Positions 38,501 through 44,514 of a stretch of 64,000 nucleotides of DNA are shown here, piece after piece. The position numbers were made by a program, and so were the translations under genes. The stretch is from positions 1 through 64,000 of the IMG/VR virus record IMGVR_UViG_3300036766_001106; one strand, given 5' to 3'. Every line of letters begins with the position of its first letter. Within the stretch, counting starts at the first letter, position 1. The notes beneath the pieces are model-generated. The model made no database searches, was not told the origin of the DNA, and saw only the letters and a list, made by a program, of their open reading frames with translations. Source of the DNA: a virus.

Positions 38501-40614
38501 ACGATGGTTCCGTCATCGAGGACCAGCTTGCCCCCGGGTCGAAAAATCATGTCCGCGGTAGGGGTGGTCGGTCCCGAAGCGGCGGGAGGAATCTCCGGTG
38601 AAGGGGGAATACCGGGGGGTGGGGTTGCCGCCGCTTCCGGGGCCGGTGTAGGTTTCTTGGTAGCCGCCTCTGCCACTTCCGCCCCGGTGATTCCCATAGG
38701 GGCCTGGGGTAATCCGCTTCTCCCTGCAATCTCCTGGCGGGTGACACCGCTCAACACTTCCCGGTTGGCAGCCAGGAGGCCATGCAACTCTTGGGCGGCT
38801 TTGGGGTCCCCGGTTTCCTCTACCTGGCGGATAAGGCTCTCCAGGCGGTTGGCAATGGGTTCCAGGCCGGGAATCTTTCTCTCCGGCACCCGGAAGAGGT
38901 CCCCAATACCTTTTTGGTTGGTGATGAGAAGCTGGTTCAATTCTTGGGCGGCGTTCGGATCCCCTGTCTCTTCCACTGCGGTAACCAACTGGCTGACCCG
39001 CTCACCCAGGCTGGGGACACTCGGTTTTGGCCTGCCCGCCTCCATTACCTCAGCGCCGGCGACCCCCATAGGGGCCGGAGTGGTCGGTCTGGGGCCACCA
39101 AACGCGGGCGGGAGTATCAGCCTTTTGGGGGCAGGCCGGGGTGTTTCCGCGGTGATGGTTTCCCCCAGGGCGTCAAGTTCTCTCTGGTGGCGGTCAGCCC
39201 AGAGCTTTTCATCGGCGGTGCGTTCCCAGGCGGGCTTCGCTAAAATCTTCTGAAGCCGCACTTCCTCTTCGGTTGGTCGGATAGGTTTGCCAGTTTCACC
39301 ATATAACACCGGGGTTCCTTCAGGGGCAGGACCGATCGGGCTTGGTCTAACTTCCGGGGGAACTTCTTCCGGCCCCGGCATCCCGGCATAGACCTCGCCC
39401 CGAAGAGCCCCCTCCTGAGCCGCCTGGAGGTCTATGTGTCCTTGTTGCTGGCGGGCCCATTCCTCTCGGGCCTTTACCGCCTTTTCATGAATCCGCTCCC
39501 GGTGATGCTCCACCGCACCCCCAAGCCCCCCCAGAACCGCACCCACCAAGGCGCTTTCCACCACTCCTTCAGTGAGCTTTTGATCTGGATCGAACCCATA
39601 CTTGGCAAAGGCGTTCTCCACGATGGATTGCGCCCCTTCCGTCAACCCTTCGGTGAGCACGCTGTCCAGGATCTTATGAATCAGGGCCGGGCCTCCCTTG
39701 CCCGAAAAGATGCGTTGCAGGGAGACAGCTTCCAGGCTGCCAGCCACCACCCCGGTCCCCAAGATAGCAATAACCCGGGTGGCCCAAGGGATGGGCTTGT
39801 CCGGGTTCTTCTCTTCATACCCCCGGACCTTTTCCTCCCCCTGGGCCGCTTCCTGGGCCATGGCCATGCCATAGCCGCCCATGGTGCCGATGCGGACCAA
39901 CTTGCTGCCGATCTCGGCGATCTTGGCCTCGTCCCCTGCAACCTTGGCCACTTCCAGGGCCTTGCCGTATTTCAAAGCCGTGGCGCCCATCCGGGCCATC
40001 CAGTTGCCGAAGAAGTAGGGTACCATAGACATGGCCCCTTCTGGCAACTGCGAGGCCCAAAACCGGGGGTTGCTCATCTGGGCGGCAATCTGTTTGGATA
40101 CCCCGCCGGGGTCCTGGATGATCCGGTCTAGGTCAACGGGTGTGCCCCCGGCTTCTTTGGAAGGCTTCCAGGTCGGGGAGGCGGCCGTCTCTTCCAGGCT
40201 CTCGATGATAGGCACCGTGGCCCGCTTGACCGTCTCGCTCCCCAGGACATCGGCCCCGACGATTTTGGCCAACTGCACCGGCAACTTAGCGAGTCCCAGG
40301 GCCCCCCGGACCACAGAGGCGCCAACCTCTCCCGGCAGGCTCCGCTCTACCTCCACCGCCTCGGCTTCCTTCTGCCGGGCTAAGTGCTCCTGCCGAGCCG
40401 CTAAATAATCGAATTCCTCCACCGACATTAACTGAGAAGGTTCTCCTTCCGGCTTAACCTTACCCTTGTTAGCCCAAAAGCTGTCCCAACCCGGTGGTAG
40501 GTCAGGCGGTTCCGGAGTAGGAGACATGGGCGTAGTTGCAGGTGCAGGCGCTGGAGCCGCAGCTTCCTTCTTCTGCCAAAACTCATCCCAACCCGGCGGT
40601 AAATTTTCAGGCAT
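26545..40614 (-). CDS. Giant polyvalent protein (4689 aa): ParB-like, N6-methylase, SNF2/SNO helicase, JAB, zincin and LPD38-like domains
   Basis: A single uninterrupted 4689-codon gene. Visible segments in order: two PPGWDxFW repeats (about 5-50); a hydrophobic helical region (95-380); Pro-rich linkers; a ParB-like domain (about 830-1010, IDGHQRLEAG at 900); an N6-adenine methylase (about 1420-1640, EPTAGNG at 1464, NPPF at 1527); and a Gly/Pro linker. A strawberry-notch/SNF2 helicase follows (about 1990-2640, GHQTGVGKGR with Lys2058, DESH at 2177, GRIHRTGQ at 2565), then a RadC/JAB-like domain (HNHPSGSPDMS at 3255), a zincin (HEVGH at 3895) and an LPD38-like C-terminal part (about 4060-4220, LDFARHGGHP). 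This set is the polyvalent protein theme known from phages and conjugative elements. It is probably injected with DNA to protect it and prepare the host. Interaction partners are unknown. Confidence 0.9.
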   Translation of the reverse strand: MPENLPPGWDEFWQKKEAAAPAPAPATTPMSPTPEPPDLPPGWDSFWANKGKVKPEGEPSQLMSVEEFDYLAARQEHLARQKEAEAVEVERSLPGEVGASVVRGALGLAKLPVQLAKIVGADVLGSETVKRATVPIIESLEETAASPTWKPSKEAGGTPVDLDRIIQDPGGVSKQIAAQMSNPRFWASQLPEGAMSMVPYFFGNWMARMGATALKYGKALEVAKVAGDEAKIAEIGSKLVRIGTMGGYGMAMAQEAAQGEEKVRGYEEKNPDKPIPWATRVIAILGTGVVAGSLEAVSLQRIFSGKGGPALIHKILDSVLTEGLTEGAQSIVENAFAKYGFDPDQKLTEGVVESALVGAVLGGLGGAVEHHRERIHEKAVKAREEWARQQQGHIDLQAAQEGALRGEVYAGMPGPEEVPPEVRPSPIGPAPEGTPVLYGETGKPIRPTEEEVRLQKILAKPAWERTADEKLWADRHQRELDALGETITAETPRPAPKRLILPPAFGGPRPTTPAPMGVAGAEVMEAGRPKPSVPSLGERVSQLVTAVEETGDPNAAQELNQLLITNQKGIGDLFRVPERKIPGLEPIANRLESLIRQVEETGDPKAAQELHGLLAANREVLSGVTRQEIAGRSGLPQAPMGITGAEVAEAATKKPTPAPEAAATPPPGIPPSPEIPPAASGPTTPTADMIFRPGGKLVLDDGTIVTIPPGPPSAPPKPTAIGSGTKVTLADGSVVTVKEEQAPYGGQTFEVVDADGNVHRIDISRVRGYLDEGGQEAQLPETLRPKPAAPPTVFAPKPINLPPGIAPRPTRQGEAWAPQPGRFISGETASVQQPGLSHHPNFPRELINLNPELWQHKFGAKEKTGGGLALTDITKRGQWSAASAGDISLYRYPDGRVELIDGHQRLEAGDRVGLESHKVQIFDSEYYSIPQAQVEAALTNIRVGTGTTVDSAKAIRNLGLTPEELRERGVSMTPGHSRQALELAALSDPIFTAVAMGQFPVEKAAVLGRELPGPQDHPTQEAVYRMVKDREETRPISAKKLLEMVRLAVAAETVPTKQINLFGEEELQVNLLEETADLVTYAKDKLHKDKRLFGLVSKEAGTLTEAGNILDLDTNEMISQQAAANLAFFDKAAKLSGSATNTLLREYAGQLRDVSVKSEIRKAFYENLPEALKKDRESTFGSGAGVGGQVRGGEPAPPAAGPAPTQTEGGPGTEEVTPHFDLTGGQPKASALETRLNELQDEYPDIDRERAATVLRAFPKAENFQIAAMSADQEMFDQVARGNLSAEEQRQLLEKAAVQGQQGTLPGLGGTPGGLFNQEPTPKLKSPLPPGIAPRPAKIDTVELAKMFYTSDLRGNISLGNLMEQVQKRHNIPPEWLQMPSYRKQIEEALELALVYANRSIVAGDTQGDVAGTLRKLIDLYNRQPALTSRTSTTIRNQAYSTPVPLAYLMNKVTGITEDSWVYEPTAGNGMLLIGANPKQTLANEIDPLRAEHLRSQGFDVVSQDAQSLVGKQGGPQEKSVDVVIANPPFGSLNTPVDFDGYKISKLEHLIALDALQAMDDDGRAAFIIGGHSFATPIGGIMGKLTNANRVFFNYLYSHYNVTHHINIDGKVYERMGTKFPIRLITIEGRKVQPDKAAAPYKIEQIEVAKTFEDVYKLLKGDIDARAEGIVAPGLSQGQPAGPGRPGGVSPAPGGEEGAGGVGVPGGLEGEGPRPGEEGGEAGGGRGSAPGLGQPGAPRGGPVSPGGREAGGVNRYDQAGPGDRGAGVSPGVSPRPKPGEQAGPAGPLLPGPEGRPSQPGRGIAGTEGPQPGRVPPKSIGSGTQITLPDGTTVTIKEEQAPYKQGQTPYGEQTVEVVDADGNVRRIPISQIQGVIDESGKEVKLSDEDRQGLKVFQKNQWVETNDGATGQVTKVRGWGDKMVLTVQGPEGATTVKPANVKNILEGPPAAKEEKVPPPKATPAGETSLQVPYKPTSKGQAMNTVAPRYMAEAVGNYLKKLQEEVGDLDEFVRSRLGYKTKGEMFGVLGAEQIEGVALAIDAIERGTGGFVIGHQTGVGKGRMVAAIMRYAKNQGLTPIFLTENDGLYSDMYRDMADIKADLNPLIVASNPDRARIVDNNGNVIRNLDLNAIREAVRNRRLPAGYDAIFTTYYQINSRTMTGKMELLRALAPQSILILDESHKGAGDKSQTGAFLRAHMTDQARGVIYSSATYAKRPDTMALYHRTELGNLNVDIDTIIANLVMGGVPLQEWIAHQWAQSGQMIRNELSFSGIDIPVEVDTENITRDRQRSDDLTQGLREILRFSKAFNEWVADLNDDFQEEGEQVEPGFRGGISNTNFASVMHNKISQLLFCLRTDATIKEALAALRQGKKVTIGCYNTMEAFVKDMLEAGTIKVGDELNMNFAQVVRKAADSVLVYRIDHGQGAPPEKVIVRPEDMPSHLQTMWRNLTNLLESTTTDVPAMPIDYIAKALIKEGFKVGEITGRRHVLDWEQEGNILRRRSDKEKSDKNTPVNRFNSGEYDALIINSAGSSGISLHSGEKFQDQRPRHMILTQMSNEINEAVQLLGRIHRTGQVNLPSYMIKISSLPGEKRPLAILQKKLASLFANVSAKGESAYSLDVNDIINQYGDQVIAEMFADDPSLNDRLSGVLDNVIDDDFIKADKDGRIHQILTQYAETGKLTKRVTGWTSLQPVSVQEEMWAAIDAKYEDLVEHLKQIGEFSLESEHLDLQTKTLSKSVLVAGSEQGKSELSSPTYFETVEAKVQKKPMTMAEIEKRMHANLKGRQPQDLADEIKTKIQQEFKPWLAEKIALMRGAGTSQDTINRFEQGARGALTYTLRHLDEYQIGTAIKYELQAMAGVIYDLKYKPITGSNPATPGNIKISMAVDSTMRIFKTSMAGISTGTTRYKMSALDGWGKGSPQSPSWDEKLPDQTYETRYLVTGNLLGNPIDAGQMTFFTRDDGKLATGFLMPLNFDLSKHPELQRVMLSQSQAETLLKREGRMSDSSYEVIMRKMGLGYSLEVPTSKAKGGKYFLNKELLALVRNGEFYRSRGRMVGDIQNREDALTAVGLLYKLGTVFSTDRTTANNIFGSNLGGAPGVAEETVPYTQLTPKHHTEEVKLAYGSEKAANQVVQETARQIEKVHRNLQGIPSPGVPGVLARYRSRIAQEYSKQGWIDLSGRQLESGREAQQIAELFQVFRNPKMEILHAIYTKNGEIVAHNAITSGQLNAVRPKNIAQHLIRLQETAKRLGADKVHLLHNHPSGSPDMSMADRSMARVLRDGFTSLSEAKGETTGVVGKTGEGQEIEGLGNLMGEFVVIDHGKFSYLYEYPGQGYHINYGNYKVSPELQQAHTKGMIIKNASDLAAFISTIKYDKDKVVLIHLTSGNEVNGWSVHNKTILDKPVKQVKQSLKQEMKAFNANRTVIVTEDTAVVNKMLSQEIETGAQDNINLTSMVLDVINSRGENLRGSAEFLWQLSGRQAGKEARAMWEPQASYSPAEAENVLADYDRKMLAPSGKRTIWEKIKAVKTKTPGSTKRFLEKFYTEVVDRYAPMERAEEKLKKAGITVGPGQSVTNALSYMRGQEGRVRQALTGDHVYQSVMEADENGRMMFTGEIEEVGASLDKRLEPIKKLAAKRGEEVPKVMHDLFNRLMVAQRDLELAGETGSRAPGEIKGTRPEDSRAALDALRSIYGDDFKTLEAAARSVREWGDQTILQPLLQVGFIDQARYDEIKAKNEFYIPFKRLMEDIDDYINANAAALGIKGRVIQKIEGSERVILDPLQMWIELAYKANYAFARNYVVQNIAVLGEYGDPDIKEVAAKYLPVDFKQKQEIDAVLRPQLVKLAKALGIDVKVMGTMRSRRLGQFKKWLSQEVQSGGITSEVAKEIQVRFATFEATLAHEVGHGIDDAYGLVKLLIEQGTPEMKRELRRIADQRADNPSSSYKRYIRKKEEQVAEFVSRYIIDKRSVERLAPNALAKFEGYLRQNDKLRPLLTFKLSHQAGMLEAMNRVWARSPLPPEPGTIPYYRDGKQLWLKVPPDIFQATQSMMPSEIGILLKVAKAPADLLRAGAIMTPEFALARNPARDIIQAYLFSRFGFNPLKWFRDAYSLVVKDEDTARYRREWEAGGGPLATLAQSFVDPEQITSETIMGKKKGMVYHAHPLAALRYASAYLENMTRFSIYKQAREKGLSHAEAIHEARRTTLDFARHGGHPIVRYLNMIVPFWNASIQGADKLITELSGPNKWAVMRRMSLLTTASILLWTLAHQDDRYKELEDWEKNYFWHIPLGGKNSPMVRLPKPFEAGILFGSIPERMLDWAVDKNINGVKAALGAAWQALTPDFIPAIVRPIVEGGANYNWFTGRPIEDASLQNLPAELRAKPWTSELAKAISRHTPAMMELSPVKVEHFVRSMTGGLGANYFFPGIDVLLRKTGALEDIPQPTKDTIERIWGVRAFFTKPPTGYRAKTVNDFFEAYQKAIQADQGWKLLWNSGSMDKLDKFLADNPEAMFARVARKKVDELGKIKKERNSIYLSKTLTSEQKRTKLDALDEKIVQVAKVGQALMDPEVAQALQMPPRFKTEAGTRKSVDLDEYYKMTVESVGDAYDSIQKDLPRLLRMDEAQRQRYLIKTIRQAREDYQPVLKKPEDVMKPYRFSNLLDKPTRAERAAWQHIMGFRKISPGFMTGYRMKPEEKEVGL
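35157..35624 (-). CDS. Nested out-of-frame gene inside the polyvalent gene (155 aa)
   Basis: In the +1 frame of the giant gene, ATG 35624 follows AAAGGAG by six bases. The 155-codon frame encodes an acidic, helical, protein-like sequence (MPAQKVLWLPDFLRDSRPAR, AWEYLEVWKEKVRDLVKKVA, DEKQEELIDMIRQAPETGAQ, LNLDEFLLSL). Over the same bases the giant protein reads as a Gly/Pro-rich low-complexity linker (residues about 1664-1819), which is the signature expected when the linker is constrained by another frame. I do not recognise the product. It may be an independent small protein with a role in early infection or virion assembly. No other alternative frame in the giant gene looks this protein-like. 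Confidence 0.7.
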   Translation of the reverse strand: MPAQKVLWLPDFLRDSRPARVGLGVFLLPQVAKRGPEAWEYLEVWKEKVRDLVKKVAKQEGDEEVHRVLDSLGPHVADQYLPGDEKQEELIDMIRQAPETGAQEYLLGYLRDPSPANKQDLLDHYSQDPKEDHLSPEEELQEQKDLNLDEFLLSL

Positions 40615-40625
40615 CTTTGATCCTT

Positions 40626-41759
40626 TTATTTCCTCTGCTCCCAGCTTCGTTGCTCTTCCTGGTCCCGTTCATAGGCTTTCTGCCAATCTTCCGGGGTGCC
40701 AAAGATAGCTTTTCCGGTCTCCCGTAACAACGATGGTTGTTCCTCCACCTGACCAGTAAAACGGTTATACATTGTTCCAGTCAACGGTTCAGTTCTCAAT
40801 GGGCTTGGAGCCACGGTCCTGCCTGTAATTGCTGGGGTCGGACCTGCCGGACCTGCCGGGGCCTGGGGGGGTGACGTGACAATGGCAAATTGTTTCTGGA
40901 ACCACTCCGCATTGGATTTATCAATCGGAGCGGTCTTGATAAACTCCTGCATCTTAGAATCATTGGGGAACAGACTGGCCACCTTATTACGCAGCCCAAT
41001 CGTTACCGGATTCTTGAGGTCATTATGTAAACTAATGAAACTCGACTTCTCCGCTTCCGGTTTGATCTGCTGCAGGATGCTTTCAACCTCTTCTTTGCTC
41101 TTCGGCTCATACTCCATGGCCAACTTCTGGATAGCGAGCGGCAAAACCAAACTCCCCTCCTTGACCTCCCCATACTTATTTAGTAACCGCTTATTCAGGG
41201 TCTTTTGGAACCCTGCTTCGGTGACAAGATTAGCCTGAGTTTGAAGATCGGGACGACGTTCTGCTAATAGACGAAGCGCGGGGCCTTGTGCGGGCTCATA
41301 TCCCCCGAATTGTTCCGTAGCCTTACTCAAAGCCGCAAGTCGTTCTTTCTCTGGCAACAATTTGGTGGCACCCGTTGCTTCTCGCAAGCCCTCCCGATTG
41401 AAAGCCTGCTGGGCTTGCAGGGGCGTGGCGAACTCCGACAGTTGTGCCCCTCCTGCGTCCGTGGCGAAGGTCTGCCGCATCCCCCGGATCACCCCGATGG
41501 GGGCCGGAGCCCCGGCGCCGGCGTTGAAAGAAGTCGGCGCTCCCAATTCCTTCCCTGCCTCGGTCGCCAAATTGAGGCGCTGGTCTGCCACGCCGCCCAC
41601 CTGGGCCGCCCCTGACCGGAAGCCGAAACTACGCCCCCCGGGATTTGGGGGAGCCGCTTGGCTAGCCGATTCTGCCCGGGCCGCGTTCGCTCGGTCCACC
41701 GTCGCCAGCCTTAAATTTCGCTCGTCCATGTCGTCGTAAATGTCCGTAGTCAAACCCAT
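40626..41759 (-). CDS. Probable internal virion or ejection-related protein (377 aa)
   Basis: Ala/Gln-rich and helical (ADQRLNLATEAGKELGAPTS, LREATGATKLLPEKERLAAL, YEPKSKEEVESILQQIKPEA) with a Pro/Ala-rich linker and a charged end. Such proteins just before a giant polyvalent gene often travel in the capsid. No motif proves it. The start at 41759 and the short gap to the next gene fit late-operon spacing. Confidence 0.5.
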   Translation of the reverse strand: MGLTTDIYDDMDERNLRLATVDRANAARAESASQAAPPNPGGRSFGFRSGAAQVGGVADQRLNLATEAGKELGAPTSFNAGAGAPAPIGVIRGMRQTFATDAGGAQLSEFATPLQAQQAFNREGLREATGATKLLPEKERLAALSKATEQFGGYEPAQGPALRLLAERRPDLQTQANLVTEAGFQKTLNKRLLNKYGEVKEGSLVLPLAIQKLAMEYEPKSKEEVESILQQIKPEAEKSSFISLHNDLKNPVTIGLRNKVASLFPNDSKMQEFIKTAPIDKSNAEWFQKQFAIVTSPPQAPAGPAGPTPAITGRTVAPSPLRTEPLTGTMYNRFTGQVEEQPSLLRETGKAIFGTPEDWQKAYERDQEEQRSWEQRK

Positions 41760-41770
41760 GGCTTACCCTC

Positions 41771-43114
41771 CTACCAGTTAAGACCCTTGTTGTAGTACGT
41801 TATCGGGACTACCCGCCAAATCTCCTCATCGAAAGACCATAAATCAGAGTCTTTCCATAACTCGGAGTTCTTCGTGGTCGTTACGTCCTTACAGATGGTC
41901 ACGCGGTCGCCCACTTCATATCGGGCGAAATCGGTGGGGTAGGCCCATATTTCTTTTTCCCGCCACCGCACCTTGACTTTGCAATATCCTTCCGCCGTTT
42001 CTTCCACGTCTATGACCTCGGCGCTGGTGATGAACACCGTGTCCATATACATGCCAGAAAAGAGGAACGGGTGGTACTCGGGGCTCCGCGTTGCCAGCGT
42101 CCACGGCAGATTGGGGAAGATACGGTTCCCCAAGCCGATAAATTCTCCTGGGTGGGGCCACTTCTGCGTTTCGATGCAGTTGACCCGGAAGAACCAGTGG
42201 GGGCCTTCCGGCACTGGTTCGCTGGAGAGCCCTTCCACCAAACCTTCGGCGTTCTCCGACTCCAGCCAAAGATAATTGTGAACGATTTTGTCTTCTTTGA
42301 ATTTCTCATCGAAGAAATCATCCGGCACCGGCGGCACCGGCCCGTCTTCCCCCGGCTGGGCGGGGAATTCTTCCGTCCTGGTGGTAACTTCCCCCACCAC
42401 CATCAACATCTCGCAGCAGCCGTATTGGAAACCGGCCAGGAAATCTATCCAGCCCAAGCACTTATAATTTGCCATAGGGAGGATGGCTTCCTCATACACC
42501 GGGGTCTGCCCATACTTCGGCAATTCAAACCTGGCCAGGAAGAGGCGTTCTTGACCTTGGGCGCTCTCATCGCTGATGATGACCGGCCTGATATTCAGGC
42601 GCTCGAACAGGGACTTGTCCAGACTGTTGCCCGCTTTTTGCAGGATGTCGTCCATCCCGTCTTCCCGGAAAGCGAACCAGGTGGGCCCCAGGTAAGGGGC
42701 CTTAATCCCCATCATGGCGTAAACATTCAACATCTCATGGATTAGAGAAGCCTCAATCGCCGCCCGTTCTATCAAATCCTTTTGCAGGGCATCATCCACC
42801 TCCCACACCTCTGCTCCCCCGCCCTCCTCTAGAGCTTTTGCTTCTTCCTTCAGGATCTTTTTAATTTCCGGCAAATAAGCCTCTGTCTTAATTTTCTCCT
42901 GGGTCTTCAAAAGCTCCCTGGTCTCTTTGGTAAGGCCATCCAGGAACGGCCCCTTGGTAAACCCGGACAGCCCCAAGGGAGGCTCGGGGACGGAGAGTCC
43001 CTTGTCCGAAGGCCCCTCGCCTGGCAAAGCAAAATCCGGTAGAGCAAAATCCGGCATAGAGAAATCCGGCATGGAGAAGTCAGGCATCTTAAAGAGGCTA
43101 TCAAAATCGGTCAT
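41771..43114 (-). CDS. Predicted structural protein with MPDF repeats (447 aa)
   Basis: After a short start, the N-terminus repeats a five-residue unit MPDFS/LPDFA four to five times. The rest is a mixed alpha/beta protein with Trp- and Tyr-rich segments and a conserved-looking C-terminus (LWSFDEEIWRVVPITYYNKG). It is not recognised. The start at 43114 overlaps the previous stop (TAATG) and is preferred to a frame that begins 13 codons earlier. Confidence 0.55.
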   Translation of the reverse strand: MTDFDSLFKMPDFSMPDFSMPDFALPDFALPGEGPSDKGLSVPEPPLGLSGFTKGPFLDGLTKETRELLKTQEKIKTEAYLPEIKKILKEEAKALEEGGGAEVWEVDDALQKDLIERAAIEASLIHEMLNVYAMMGIKAPYLGPTWFAFREDGMDDILQKAGNSLDKSLFERLNIRPVIISDESAQGQERLFLARFELPKYGQTPVYEEAILPMANYKCLGWIDFLAGFQYGCCEMLMVVGEVTTRTEEFPAQPGEDGPVPPVPDDFFDEKFKEDKIVHNYLWLESENAEGLVEGLSSEPVPEGPHWFFRVNCIETQKWPHPGEFIGLGNRIFPNLPWTLATRSPEYHPFLFSGMYMDTVFITSAEVIDVEETAEGYCKVKVRWREKEIWAYPTDFARYEVGDRVTICKDVTTTKNSELWKDSDLWSFDEEIWRVVPITYYNKGLNW

Positions 43115-44511
43115 TACAAATTCTCCGGGTCCACATAGCCCTGACTCTGGCATTCCGCCTTGGCCACGTCCTGGTCAATCAAATCCACCACGGGCTCCTG
43201 GGAGGTTTGAACCACACCGCCCGGCGCCCCCGGGGCAGTAACCGCAAAAAATCCTTTGTGGATCCTCTGAGAGAATGTCCGTTTCTCGTATTCAAAATAT
43301 TCCTTATACTTGCTGATTTTGCGATGGGCGGCGTTGATCAGTAGTTTAGCCCACTGAGCCACGCCTTCTTTCTCGGCGTCTCCGTGTTGTTTGAGCCAGG
43401 CCATCGCCACTTTTTTGTCAAAGAGGTTGTCCTGCTTCTCCAAGGCGCAATCGGTGATGCTCTGTCCGGCCCCCTTATACCCCGCGCCCTCCAGGGCCTC
43501 GTGAATCTCCTGGCGGTCCGCCTGGGAACGCCCCCCGGCTCTCATCTCCGGGATGGTGTTGTCGCCGTCCACCTTATCCTTCTCGAAAAAAAAGACCTCG
43601 GTTTCGGCCCGTTGCTGCGTCTTCTTCAGGTCCTCCAGTTCCTTCGCCGCCTCGGTCTGCTCTTCTACTTCCTGGCGGTACAGTTCTTCATAGGAGGCCC
43701 GCAGGTTTTCGATGGCGATCTTGTCGCCCCAGATGGCCAGCAGGTCGTCCAGCTTTTGTTGGATGAACTCGAACCCGGCCTCAATCTCCGCGGTCTCCAC
43801 CGCCAGTTTGATCTTGGCCAGGCCCCGCACCACGATGTCGGCAAAAATATGGGCGATGTCGGCAATGAGGGTGGCCTTCTCCGCCTGAATCATGGCGACT
43901 TCAAGCTCGGCCTGGACTACCTTGAGTTCGGCTTCTTCGGCCTCGATTCCCGCCATGACCGCCCGGACGTTGGCCTGCGCTACCTGGAGCTTGGCCTTGG
44001 CGATGTCCACCTCCACCTGAGCCCGCTCCACGTACTCAAGCTGGATCTTACTCTTGACCTCTTCCAGGTGAGCTTCTTCCTTCTGAATATCCATCTGGGC
44101 CCGGTCCCGTTGCAGGGCGATTTGCTCCCGCTCCACTTCGGCTGCATACTCCTTGGCCGCCATAATGAAGGACTGGACGGCCACGTCATACCGCTTCGCG
44201 GCTAACAGGGCTTCCTCTCCGGCCACTTTATAAGCCAGGACTTGCAGTTGGGTCTCGTATTTCTCTTTGGCGATGAAGCGGTGGGTCTCCACTTCCTCCA
44301 GGTCCAGTTGGTAGAGCTTATCCCGTTGCTCCGCCTGGAATTGAGCTGCCTCGTCTATAATTGCCAAAGGCATCCGCACCATATCCCGGCTGACCCGGTT
44401 CACCAGGTCCTCCAGACCCGCAAGCCCCACGGCAATCCCAGCCACGTCCCAATTCTGCCAGAGGCCGGCGTTGCGGCTCAGGGTGCGTTCTTTCAAAGCG
44501 GTGGCGTCCAT
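43114..44511 (-). CDS. Long coiled-coil structural protein (465 aa)
   Basis: More than 250 residues form a charged coiled coil (QAEQRDKLYQLDLEEVETHR, KEEAHLEEVKSKIQLEYVER, AELKVVQAELEVAMIQAEKA). It resembles its neighbour at 44515 in composition, so both may derive from one duplication. Candidate roles are tail fibre stem, internal core or ejection protein. The C-terminal part has a small GAGYKGAGQSITDCALEKQD domain of unknown type. Confidence 0.55.
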   Translation of the reverse strand: MDATALKERTLSRNAGLWQNWDVAGIAVGLAGLEDLVNRVSRDMVRMPLAIIDEAAQFQAEQRDKLYQLDLEEVETHRFIAKEKYETQLQVLAYKVAGEEALLAAKRYDVAVQSFIMAAKEYAAEVEREQIALQRDRAQMDIQKEEAHLEEVKSKIQLEYVERAQVEVDIAKAKLQVAQANVRAVMAGIEAEEAELKVVQAELEVAMIQAEKATLIADIAHIFADIVVRGLAKIKLAVETAEIEAGFEFIQQKLDDLLAIWGDKIAIENLRASYEELYRQEVEEQTEAAKELEDLKKTQQRAETEVFFFEKDKVDGDNTIPEMRAGGRSQADRQEIHEALEGAGYKGAGQSITDCALEKQDNLFDKKVAMAWLKQHGDAEKEGVAQWAKLLINAAHRKISKYKEYFEYEKRTFSQRIHKGFFAVTAPGAPGGVVQTSQEPVVDLIDQDVAKAECQSQGYVDPENL

Positions 44512-44514
44512 GGA

